A DNA stretch of 6,364 nt, taken from the NCBI GenBank assembly GCA_913058555.1, contig CAJXRJ010000450.1, forward strand, positions 1 to 6,364. The letters are read 5' to 3'. Both the position numbers and the translations under genes were made by a program. Positions within the stretch are counted from its first letter, which is position 1, and the number at the start of each line of letters is the position of its first letter. Below, piece by piece: positions 1 to 5,321 of the stretch. The DNA comes from an uncultured bacterium (GTDB lineage Bacteria; Planctomycetota; UBA1135; GCA-002686595). The notes below the pieces were generated by a model. It was not told where the DNA came from and searched no databases. It saw nothing but the letters and a program-made list of their open reading frames with translations.

Positions 1-28
1 TGGGCTCGGAGATGTGTATAAGAGACAG
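1..28 (+). other. Residual Nextera (Tn5) sequencing adapter, left end
   Basis: The first 28 bases match the 3' part of the Nextera read-2 adapter, ending in the 19-bp Tn5 mosaic end at 10-28 (AGATGTGTATAAGAGACAG). This is library-preparation sequence, not genome. It supplies a false ATG at 14, whose reading gives the familiar adapter peptide MYKRQ. Genomic sequence begins at 29. Confidence 0.97.
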
Positions 29-915
29 TCCTTGTCGAGCCCCGCCGCGACGACGAGCGCAGCACCCTGGGTGAGGCCCTCGAGCAGCTGGCGCGGGAGG
101 ATCCGTCCCTGCGCGTGGCCGAGGACCGTGCGAGCGGCCAATGGCTGGTGGAGGGCATGGGGGAGCTGCACCTCGACATCGCCCTGGCGAGGCTGGCGTC
201 CGAGTTTGGCGTGGAGCCCCGGACGGGCCCGCCACGCGTGGCATATCGGGAATCCGTTCGCGAGGGGTCGGCGGGGGAGGGGCAGGTGGATCGCGTGTTC
301 GGCGATGAGCGTGCCCAGGTAGAGGTGTCCCTTCAGCTGGAGCCCTTGGCCGCGCCGGGGGCGCCCGTGGAGCTGGCTGAAGAGGTTCGCCGCGGCCCCG
401 GTGAGGCCCCGTTCGATGCGGAGGTCTGGGGCGCCATTCGATCTGCCCTCCGTGCCGAGGCAATGAGCGGCCCCCTCAATGGCCATCCACTCTCGGGCGT
501 GGTGATCCGGCTGACCCGTGCGGTTCGGCTGGACGGGCCTGCCCACGAGGTCGCGTGGACCCAAGCCGCGGTGGCCGCCCTGCGTGAGGCCCTGAAGGGG
601 GCCGTTGTGGCCGGGGGGATCCAGCCCCTCGAGCCATGGATGTCCTTCGTGGTGGATACGCCGGTGGACGTCTCCAGCGGCGTGATCGGGGACCTGAACA
701 GCCGCCACGCCAACATGGAGGAGATCATCTCCACCGGTGCCGACAGTCGGAGGGTCACAGGGACGGCCCCTCTCCGGACCTTGATCGGTTATTCGACGGA
801 GCTTAGGTCGCTCTCCAAGGGGCGCGCTACCTTTGGCGTCCGTGCCGCGGGGCTCCATCCTGCGGCGGGTGAAGCCGCGTTGCCGAGGCCCGCCCAAGCG
901 GATCCCCGCGGATGA
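29..915 (+). CDS. EF-G-like GTPase, EF-G2/spdEFG2 type, 5' truncated (domains III-V)
   Basis: The frame is open from the adapter; complete codons run from 31, giving 294 residues before TGA at 913-915. The GTPase domain and domain II lie outside the fragment. Visible in order (numbering from codon 31): domain III (about residues 1-67) with LGEALEQLAREDPSLRV and the EF-G hallmark GMGELHLDI (42-50); PPRVAYRESV (68-77), entering domain IV; then domain V with VIGDLNSRHANMEE, the counterpart of the EF-G VIGDL.RRRG segment, and GYSTELRSLSKGRATF. Domain IV lacks the usual EF-G motif SGGxGQ and instead reads VDRVFGDERAQVEVSL, which resembles my memory of human mitochondrial EF-G2 (DRTLGDKRH). EF-G2-type factors split ribosomes with RRF rather than translocate, so a recycling role is inferred. 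It lies upstream of rpsJ on the same strand, the normal place of fusA, but tuf is not between them. Being an EF-G paralogue is near certain; the subtype is probable. Confidence 0.9.
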
Positions 916-1423
916 CGACCAGTGGGGCCGTGGTGGGGTGTCAAAAGAAAGTGGAAGAGATTCCATTCGATGCCGTTGACCCAGCGGAACCCCGCCCGTA
1001 CCTTCTTCGCCCCTTGCCCGAACGGCAGGAGACCTGAAGCAGCCCGGAGCAACCATCCGATCGCTGTCCGGGACTCTCCGCTGGACGGGTCGATTGCTTA
1101 TGTCTCCGGGTGACCGCGAGAGGCCCATCCGCCTCGAGCAGACTCCCCGCGGCAGACTGCGGTCCAAGGATCCCCCCCACATAGCTCAGAGGCCTCTTTC
1201 GGAAGCTTCTGTGCGCCACCCCGCGCTCCGACGACGGCGGCTTGCTCCAGTAGCAATCCACGGTCATCACCCCGCTGGGTTTTACGGCTGCCCTGGGCAG
1301 TCACCGCACCTCACAACAGCTTCTCCATCCCCTCGGAGCCGCCTTCGCGCGAACCCGGGCCCCCTCGCCGCACTGGCGCCTCGGGGTACCGCACCTCGCG
1401 TATCGGCAGCCACCCAGTTCGAC
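916..1423 (+). other. 508-base non-coding spacer between EF-G-like gene and rpsJ; tuf absent
   Basis: No reading frame here looks like a protein: those that stay open are Pro/Arg/Ser-rich GC-driven noise with no family likeness. No tRNA cloverleaf or T-loop was found. Small inverted repeats are present: CCCGGA/TCCGGG (1043-1048 and 1067-1072), the palindrome AGAGGCCTCT (1188-1197), TTGCT/AGCAA around a 5-nt loop (1242-1256), and CTGCCC-T-GGGCAG (1288-1300). GCAGACT occurs twice (1138 and 1152). No U-tract terminator follows the EF-G stop. The region probably holds the promoter and leader of the S10 operon, which is inferred from position and not shown by any conserved leader structure that I recognise. 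Confidence 0.6.
976..1004 (+). promoter_or_regulatory. Weak sigma70-like promoter candidate for the S10 operon
   Basis: TTGACC at 976-981 matches five of six bases of the -35 consensus. It is separated by exactly 17 bases from TACCTT (999-1004), which matches only three of six -10 positions (TA....T). If used, transcription would start near 1011 and leave a leader of about 410 nt before rpsJ. In GC-rich DNA such a match can arise by chance, and the host's promoter consensus is unknown. Confidence 0.25.
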
Positions 1424-1729
1424 ATGAGCGACCGCATCCAAATTCGAATGGAGGCCTACGACCACGAGGCCCTCGATCAATCGAGTGCCGAGATCGTCGA
1501 GACCGCCAAGCGGACGGGCGCCCGCGTACAGGGGCCCATCCCGCTTCCGACTCGCATCGAGCGCTACACGGTTCTCCGTTCGCCGTTCATCGACAAGAAG
1601 TCCCGCGAGCAGTTCGAGATCCGTACGCACAAGCGTTTGATCTACATCAGTGAGCCGACCCCCGCGACGGTCGACTCGCTCTCTTCGCTCAACATGCCGG
1701 CGGGTGTCGATATCCGCATCAAGGCCTGA
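1424..1729 (+). CDS. rpsJ: 30S ribosomal protein S10
   Basis: The 101-residue product is the normal S10 length. Clear family blocks are SAEIVETAKRTGA (about 20-32), GPIPLPTR (36-43), and SREQFEIRTHKRLI, ending in PAGVDIRIKA. S10 sits in the head of the small subunit and, in bacteria that have NusB, also joins transcription antitermination complexes. ATG at 1424 is chosen because MSDRIQIRMEAYDH aligns with the usual N-terminus; the frame stays open upstream to a TTG at 1094, but that stretch is low-complexity and not S10-like. No Shine-Dalgarno motif precedes the ATG. It is flanked by unusually long spacers: 508 bases upstream and 275 downstream. Confidence 0.98.
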   Translation: MSDRIQIRMEAYDHEALDQSSAEIVETAKRTGARVQGPIPLPTRIERYTVLRSPFIDKKSREQFEIRTHKRLIYISEPTPATVDSLSSLNMPAGVDIRIKA

Positions 1730-1796
1730 TCGTTCATCGGTGTCCCTCGTTCGCTTAGGCGGGCAGGTGGGGCACCGTTCTTTTCAAGTTCACCCC

Positions 1797-1812
1797 GGGG
1801 TCTTCGGACCCC
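1797..1812 (+). promoter_or_regulatory. Perfect 6-bp UUCG tetraloop hairpin
   Basis: GGGGTC (1797-1802) pairs perfectly with GACCCC (1807-1812) around the loop TTCG, giving the very stable C(UUCG)G tetraloop form in RNA. It begins 67 bases after the rpsJ stop. It is followed by AAAGG rather than a U-run; the nearest T-run (CTTTTTCT, 1829-1836) lies about 17 bases further on, so this is not a standard intrinsic terminator. Alternative pairing with the preceding CCCC (1793-1796) is possible. Confidence 0.6.
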
Positions 1813-1814
1813 AA

Positions 1815-1845
1815 AGGCTTCCAAGATCCTTTTTCTAGGAAGCCT
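1815..1845 (+). promoter_or_regulatory. 8-bp inverted repeat with T-rich loop
   Basis: AGGCTTCC (1815-1822) is the exact reverse complement of GGAAGCCT (1838-1845). The 15-base loop contains TTTTT (1830-1834) and can form a competing inner stem, TCCT (1827-1830) with AGGA (1837-1840). It sits two bases after the UUCG hairpin, so the two would stack as tandem stems. With no U-run after the 3' arm it is not a typical terminator; an attenuator or a processing or protection element is possible. Confidence 0.5.
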
Positions 1846-1877
1846 CACCGCGTGGCCCGGCGTCGCTGGGTGCGTTC

Positions 1878-1897
1878 CGACTGGCATTTGCCAGTTG
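1878..1897 (+). promoter_or_regulatory. Tetraloop hairpin in the rpsJ-rplC spacer
   Basis: ACTGGCA (1880-1886) and TGCCAGT (1889-1895) form a perfect inverted repeat with only TT between them, so in RNA the loop is effectively ATTT. The stem extends outward by a G-U and a C-G pair to 1878-1897. No T-run follows. Confidence 0.45.
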
Positions 1898-2004
1898 AGC
1901 GCCCCTGGCCCTGGTCGAACCGGTGATTTCACTCCACCCCACGAGCTGATCGCTCTGGTCCCGAATGGTCGGGCGCTAGATCGCTCACTCACGCTCACGA
2001 AGTT

Positions 2005-2646
2005 ATGACGCTACTTCTTGGACGCAAGAGAGGCATGACGCAGCTCTTCGCCGACGACGGCACAGTCACTCCGGTGACGGTCGTTGAGGCGGGGCCCTGC
2101 ACAGTCATGCAGCTCCGCACACAAGACTCGGATGGCTACGACGCCATCCAGATCGGCTTTGAGGATGTTCGGGACAAAGTCTCGAACAAGCCTCAGGTCG
2201 AGGCCGCCAAAAAGATCGGCACGGCTCCGAAGCGCTTCCTCCGGGAACAGCGCCTTTCGGCTCCGGCTGAGGTCGAGGTTGGTCAGTCCCTGACGGTGGA
2301 GCTCTTCGAAGAAGGCGCTCTCGTCGACGTGGTCGGTACCACGAAAGGACGCGGCTTCGCCGGCACCATCAAGCGGCACGGGTTCTCCCGCGGACCGAAG
2401 ACCCACGGCTCGATGAACTATCGTCGCCCTGGCTCGATCGGTTGCTCGGCTTATCCTGGTCGCGTCTTCAAGGGCAAGCGCATGTCGGGCCACTATGGCG
2501 CCAAGCGCAAGACCGTGAAGAACCTCGAGGTCATCCGCGTCGACGCGGCCCGTAACCTGCTGCTGATCAAAGGGTCGGTCCCCGGCTACAACGGCAGCTT
2601 CGTCCAGATCCAGACCGCCCGCACCGGCGTCGTGAAGAAGGGCTGA
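2005..2646 (+). CDS. rplC: 50S ribosomal protein L3
   Basis: The 213-residue product has normal L3 length. It starts LLGRKRGMTQLF (4-15) and carries GTTKGRGFAGTIKRHGF (111-127), then RPGSIG (141-146), PGRVFKGKRMSGHYG (151-165), and the end block VDAARNLLLIKGSVPG. L3 nucleates large-subunit assembly, and its long central loop reaches the peptidyl-transferase centre. The residue matching E. coli Gln150, which PrmB methylates, is Ala149 here, so that modification cannot occur at this site; this is common outside proteobacteria. ATG 2005 gives the standard N-terminus; no Shine-Dalgarno motif precedes it (upstream bases CTCACGAAGTT). rplD follows after 4 bases. Confidence 0.98.
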   Translation: MTLLLGRKRGMTQLFADDGTVTPVTVVEAGPCTVMQLRTQDSDGYDAIQIGFEDVRDKVSNKPQVEAAKKIGTAPKRFLREQRLSAPAEVEVGQSLTVELFEEGALVDVVGTTKGRGFAGTIKRHGFSRGPKTHGSMNYRRPGSIGCSAYPGRVFKGKRMSGHYGAKRKTVKNLEVIRVDAARNLLLIKGSVPGYNGSFVQIQTARTGVVKKG

Positions 2647-2650
2647 TTCG

Positions 2651-3295
2651 ATGAAGGTCAAAAGCTACAAAGCTGGAAGCGTGGGCGAGGTTGAACTCGA
2701 CGTCGCGCCGTTCGGCGAAAAGATTCTCTACCGCACGCTCAAGGACGCAGTGGTCATGTTCATGGCCAACCAGCGCCAGGGCACGGCCAGCACCAAGGGC
2801 CGCAGCGAAGTGAAGGGCACGAACAAGAAGCCCTACAAGCAGAAGCACACTGGCCGCGCACGTGCCGGCGACGTCAAGTCGCCCATCTGGCGTGGCGGCG
2901 GCACGGTCTTCGGGCCGAAGCCCCGTGACTACAGCTACCACATGCCGACCAAGGCGCGCCGTGTGGCGCTCCGGACGGCTCTCGCCGGCAAGATGGCCGA
3001 CGGGGAAGTGGTGGTTGCTGACCTCGGTGAGTGGAGCGAGCCGGCATCGCGCTCGGCCCGCAAGGTCCTGAGCGATCTTGGTTCCCCGCGTCGCGCCTGC
3101 GTCGTGATCTCCGAGCGCAACGAGAGCCTCTACAAGTCCTTCCGCAACTTCCCCCGCGTCCAGGTCCGCACCGCCGCCGAGCTGTGCGCCTACGACGTGG
3201 TCAACGGTGGAACCATCATCGCCGAGAAGGCCGCCATCGACCAGCTGGTCGAGCGCGTGGGTCAGAAGGCCAAAAGTGAAGGAGCTGCATCATGA
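2651..3295 (+). CDS. rplD: 50S ribosomal protein L4
   Basis: The 214-residue product fits L4. The exit-tunnel loop is clear: QGTASTKGRSEVKG (43-56), KQKHTGRARAG (63-73), then SPIWRGGGTVFGPKPRDYSY (77-96). The globular part follows, with KARRVALRTALAGKM and, near the end, YDVVNGGTII. L4 lines the tunnel constriction together with L22, and in E. coli it also represses its own S10 operon. The tip reads QKHTGRAR where E. coli has QKGTGRAR. The start ATG at 2651 lies 4 bases after the rplC stop, with a modest purine motif AAGGG (2638-2642) 8 bases upstream, so translation is probably coupled. The stop overlaps the rplW start. Confidence 0.98.
   Translation: MKVKSYKAGSVGEVELDVAPFGEKILYRTLKDAVVMFMANQRQGTASTKGRSEVKGTNKKPYKQKHTGRARAGDVKSPIWRGGGTVFGPKPRDYSYHMPTKARRVALRTALAGKMADGEVVVADLGEWSEPASRSARKVLSDLGSPRRACVVISERNESLYKSFRNFPRVQVRTAAELCAYDVVNGGTIIAEKAAIDQLVERVGQKAKSEGAAS
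3279..3284 (+). promoter_or_regulatory. Shine-Dalgarno site for rplW
   Basis: AAGGAG lies 7 bases before ATG 3292, inside the end of rplD. It is one of only two strong Shine-Dalgarno motifs in the window. Both serve genes whose start overlaps the previous stop. Confidence 0.8.
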
Positions 3296-3585
3296 GCACT
3301 GCCACCGATCGCCAGTACCAAATCATCAAGCAGCCGCACGTTACCGAGAAGGCAACGACGGACACGCTTGACCGCAACGCCTACCACTTCCGCGTCCCCC
3401 GGGACGCCAACAAGGTGGAGATCCGCAACGCGATCGAGATCCTCTTCGGGGTCAAGGTCGTCACGGTCAACACTCTCCGCGTCAAGGGCAAGGCCCGTCG
3501 TCGCGGTTGGGCAAAGGGTCAGAAGCCTGACTGGAAGAAGGCCATGGTCACACTCGCCGAGGGCAACACGATTGACGTTCTTTGA
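3292..3585 (+). CDS. rplW: 50S ribosomal protein L23
   Basis: The 97-residue protein matches bacterial L23. It has QIIKQPHVTEKAT (10-22) near the N-terminus, FRVPRDANKVEIRNAIEILFGVKV, then VNTLRVKGKARRRG and a PDWKKAMVTLAEG segment. L23 sits at the exit-tunnel opening and is the docking point for trigger factor and SRP. Its ATG overlaps the rplD stop (ATGA, 3292-3295), and a good AAGGAG lies at 3279-3284, so the start is well fixed. A 53-base gap with no clear structure separates it from rplB. Confidence 0.98.
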   Translation: MSTATDRQYQIIKQPHVTEKATTDTLDRNAYHFRVPRDANKVEIRNAIEILFGVKVVTVNTLRVKGKARRRGWAKGQKPDWKKAMVTLAEGNTIDVL

Positions 3586-3638
3586 GGCAACCCTCTCCTG
3601 AATAGGGGCCTCACAGAATCTCATAGAGCAAAAGAATC

Positions 3639-4472
3639 ATGCCGATCCGCAAGTACAAGCCGACTTCCCCGGGACGCCGCCACGGCAGCGTCCTGACGTA
3701 CGAGGAAGTCACGACCTCCACGCCGGAGAAGTCGCTCCTCCGCCCGATCAAGAAGACGGGTGGCCGCAACAACTACGGACGCATCACCGTGCGTTTCCGT
3801 GGTGGTGGCAACAAGCGCAAGTATCGCCTCATCGACTTCAAGCGCAACAAGGACGGTGTTCCCGCCCGCGTTGCGACCATTGAGTACGATCCGAACCGAA
3901 CTTGCTTCATCGCACTCCTTCACTACGCCGACGGCGAGAAGCGCTACATCCTCGCGCCGATCGGACTCGAAGTGGGGCAGACGATCCTCTCCGGTCCGGA
4001 TGCAGAGCCGAACCCGGGCAACGCGAAGATGCTTCGCGACATCCCGATCGGTGTCCAGATCCACAACATCGAGCTTCAGCCCGGCCGCGGTGGACAAATG
4101 GTCCGCTCCGCTGGTTCCTCGGCGCAGCTCACCGCCCGCGAGGGCAAGTACGCGGTCCTGACGCTGCCCTCGGGCGAGCTTCGCCGCGTTCACGTGACCT
4201 GCCGCGCCACGATTGGCCGCGTCGGGAACACGGACCACCAGAACGTCAAGCTCGGTAAAGCCGGGCGGAAGCGTCACCTGGGACGCCGACCGCACGTCCG
4301 CGGTACGGCAATGAACCCGGTCGACCACCCGATGGGTGGTGGTGAAGGCCGGACTTCGGGTGGTCGTCACCCATGCTCGCCGACCGCGGTGCTCGCCAAG
4401 GGCGGCCGCACGAGGCGCCGTAATCACCCGACCGACGTATTCATCATTCGCCGCCGTCGCAAGCGGAAGTGA
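3639..4472 (+). CDS. rplB: 50S ribosomal protein L2
   Basis: The 277-residue product has full L2 length. It begins YKPTSPGRRH (6-15) and contains GGRNNYGRIT, the DFKRNKDG.PA block, EYDPNRT, YILAP, and a C-terminal region with GKAGRKRHLGRRP and RGTAMNPVDHP. L2 binds 23S domain IV, helps join the subunits and is needed for peptidyl-transferase activity. The histidine shown to matter in E. coli (His229 without the initiator Met) is kept as His230. The second His of the usual DHPHGGG is Met232 here (codon ATG 4332-4334), and the tail reads GRTSGGRHPCSP. No clear Shine-Dalgarno precedes ATG 3639. An antisense open frame of about 315 codons over this gene is a codon-bias shadow. Confidence 0.98.
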   Translation: MPIRKYKPTSPGRRHGSVLTYEEVTTSTPEKSLLRPIKKTGGRNNYGRITVRFRGGGNKRKYRLIDFKRNKDGVPARVATIEYDPNRTCFIALLHYADGEKRYILAPIGLEVGQTILSGPDAEPNPGNAKMLRDIPIGVQIHNIELQPGRGGQMVRSAGSSAQLTAREGKYAVLTLPSGELRRVHVTCRATIGRVGNTDHQNVKLGKAGRKRHLGRRPHVRGTAMNPVDHPMGGGEGRTSGGRHPCSPTAVLAKGGRTRRRNHPTDVFIIRRRRKRK

Positions 4473-4485
4473 TCGAACGGAGTGG

Positions 4486-4506
4486 GGGAGCTGCAGGCCA
4501 GCTCCC
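4486..4506 (+). promoter_or_regulatory. 8-bp hairpin in the rplB-rpsS spacer
   Basis: GGGAGCTG (4486-4493) and CAGCTCCC (4499-4506) are perfect reverse complements around the 5-base loop CAGGC. The stem starts 13 bases after the rplB stop and ends 55 bases before the rpsS ATG. The following sequence (GGCTCCTTCCCTCC) is pyrimidine-rich but has no T-run, so an intrinsic terminator is unlikely. A processing, stability or attenuation element is possible. Confidence 0.55.
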
Positions 4507-4561
4507 GGCTCCTTCCCTCCAACGATCACCCGAAGCACACACGCACGCTCAATAGACAGCC

Positions 4562-4846
4562 ATGTCAAGAAGCATCAAAAAGGGCCCCTTCATCGACGCG
4601 AAGCTCGAGAAGAAGGTGCTCGCCCAAAACGAAGCCGGCACGAAGAACCCGATCATCACGTGGGCCCGCGCCTGCACGATCTCCCCGGACTTCATCGGTC
4701 ACACGTTTATGGTCCACGACGGTCGCAAGCACGTGAAGGTCTATGTCAACGAAGACATGGTCGGACACAAGCTCGGCGAGTTCGCCATCACCCGCGTCTT
4801 CCGCGGCCACACCAACAAGAAAGAAGGATCGAAGGGCGGCCGCTAG
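4562..4846 (+). CDS. rpsS: 30S ribosomal protein S19
   Basis: The 94-residue protein is the normal S19 size. It starts MSRSIKKGPFID and carries the family signature as ITWARACTISPDFIGHTF followed by MVHDGRKHVKVYV, then EDMVGHKLGEFA and TRVFRGH. S19 lies in the small-subunit head with S13, near the A-site tRNA and the inter-subunit bridges. The start is set by the conserved N-terminus, since no Shine-Dalgarno is present (upstream CAATAGACAGCC). It is separated by 89 bases from rplB and 55 from rplV, and both gaps contain a hairpin. Confidence 0.98.
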   Translation: MSRSIKKGPFIDAKLEKKVLAQNEAGTKNPIITWARACTISPDFIGHTFMVHDGRKHVKVYVNEDMVGHKLGEFAITRVFRGHTNKKEGSKGGR

Positions 4847-4853
4847 GCACCTT

Positions 4854-4889
4854 CTAGCCCGGCCAGTTCGGTCATCCGAACGGGTCTAG
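4854..4889 (+). promoter_or_regulatory. Bulged hairpin just upstream of rplV
   Basis: A two-part stem can form. The inner arm is GTTCGG (4866-4871) with CCGAAC (4876-4881) around loop TCAT. The outer arm is CTAG-C-CCC (4854-4860) with GGG-T-CTAG (4882-4889), which has one mismatch and a 5-base bulge GGCCA. It fills most of the 55-base gap between rpsS and rplV and ends 12 bases before ATG 4902, close enough to affect ribosome access. No T-run follows. Confidence 0.5.
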
Positions 4890-4901
4890 GTGGGAACCGC
4901 A

Positions 4902-5294
4902 ATGAAGAACGAAATCATCAGAGAACTGGGCGGCTTTGTGGCCCGTCACCGCTACGCGCGCATCTCGTCGCGTAAGGCGCGACTGATCGCGGACATGGTC
5001 CGTGGCCGTAACGTCAACGACGCCCTCGACCTGCTCGAGCTCAGCCCCCAGCGTGGAGCGACCTTCTTCAAGAAGGTGCTGATCTCCGCCATTGCCAGCG
5101 CTGCGCTCAACGAGGAGATCAATACCAACGATCTCTACGTTGCAGACTGCCGCGCCGACGACGGGCCCATGCTCAACAACCGCCTTCGTTACCGTCCCGG
5201 CCCCCAGGGCCGTGCGATGCCGTACGCGAAGAAGACCTCTCACCTGACCGTGATCGTCGCGCCCGCTGCTCTCCCCGAAGAGGCGACCGCCTAA
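4902..5294 (+). CDS. rplV: 50S ribosomal protein L22
   Basis: From ATG 4902 the product has 130 residues. The core begins at RYARISSRKARLIADMVRG (17-35), continues AISAIASAA-like through SAIASAALN and NTNDLYVADC, and ends in KTSHLTVIV (111-119) plus a short acidic tail. L22 spans the large subunit, and its long beta hairpin lines the exit-tunnel constriction. Here that hairpin reads MLNNRLRYRPGPQGRAMPY (90-108), three residues longer between the conserved GP and GRA than E. coli as I remember it. ATG 4902 is preferred over GTG 4890, which would add MGTA and start at the base of the preceding hairpin. Only a weak GGTGGGA precedes the ATG. The N-terminus has about 16 residues before the conserved core. 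Confidence 0.96.
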   Translation: MKNEIIRELGGFVARHRYARISSRKARLIADMVRGRNVNDALDLLELSPQRGATFFKKVLISAIASAALNEEINTNDLYVADCRADDGPMLNNRLRYRPGPQGRAMPYAKKTSHLTVIVAPAALPEEATA

Positions 5295-5295
5295 G

Positions 5296-5307
5296 GCGCC
5301 TAGGCGC
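5296..5307 (+). repeat. 12-bp perfect palindrome between rplV and rpsC
   Basis: GCGCCTAGGCGC is its own reverse complement. It occupies nearly half of the 27-base gap, starting one base after the rplV TAA. As RNA it could form a 4-bp GCGC stem with a CUAG loop. Its role is unknown; it is too short for a firm claim. Confidence 0.45.
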
Positions 5308-5321
5308 TAAGACTCAACGTA

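Larger units (their letters stand above)
1730..2004 (+). promoter_or_regulatory. 275-base hairpin-rich spacer between rpsJ and rplC (possible cis-regulatory RNA)
   Basis: No gene is credible here. The spacer contains a run of inverted repeats on the transcribed strand: a UUCG tetraloop hairpin (1797-1812), an 8-bp stem (1815-1845), CTGGC/GCCAG with a tight ATTT loop (1878-1897), and CCCGA/TCGGG with loop ATGG (1960-1973). The last is flanked by direct copies of GATCGCTC (1948-1955 and 1979-1986). No good -35/-10 pair is visible. rpsJ and rplC are usually separated by only a few tens of bases or fewer, so this looks like an attenuator, a processing region or an r-protein binding leader. Which of these it is cannot be told from the sequence. 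Confidence 0.5.

Noticed and set aside
14..322. Open frame starting MYKRQ at the left end
   Set aside because: Its start is inside the sequencing adapter, and it is out of frame with the real EF-G-like gene.
922..1113. Possible 63-codon gene downstream of the EF-G-like gene
   Set aside because: No ribosome site, no family likeness, and composition like the surrounding non-coding DNA.
1094..1423. 110-residue in-frame N-terminal extension of S10 starting at TTG 1094
   Set aside because: The extension is Pro/Arg/Ser-rich with no family likeness, while S10 from ATG 1424 already has normal length and N-terminus. The open frame is explained by GC content.
1904..1925. Minus-strand GGTTCGACC resembling a tRNA T-loop
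   Set aside because: Flanking bases do not form the 5-bp T-stem, and no acceptor, D or anticodon arm can be built around it.
2440..2455. Loss of the PrmB-methylated glutamine in L3 (Ala149)
   Set aside because: This residue is often not Gln outside proteobacteria, so it is an ordinary lineage difference.
2011..2661. Antisense open frame of 216 codons opposite rplC
   Set aside because: It mirrors the L3 gene and has no independent support.
2837..2869. L4 tip QKHTGRAR differs from E. coli QKGTGRAR
   Set aside because: As far as I recall, His at this place occurs in several bacterial groups, so it is not notable by itself.
3621..4568. Long antisense open frame (about 315 codons) opposite rplB
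   Set aside because: It lies fully over the strongly conserved L2 gene, and its product has no recognisable domain. High-GC codon bias keeps the opposite frame open.
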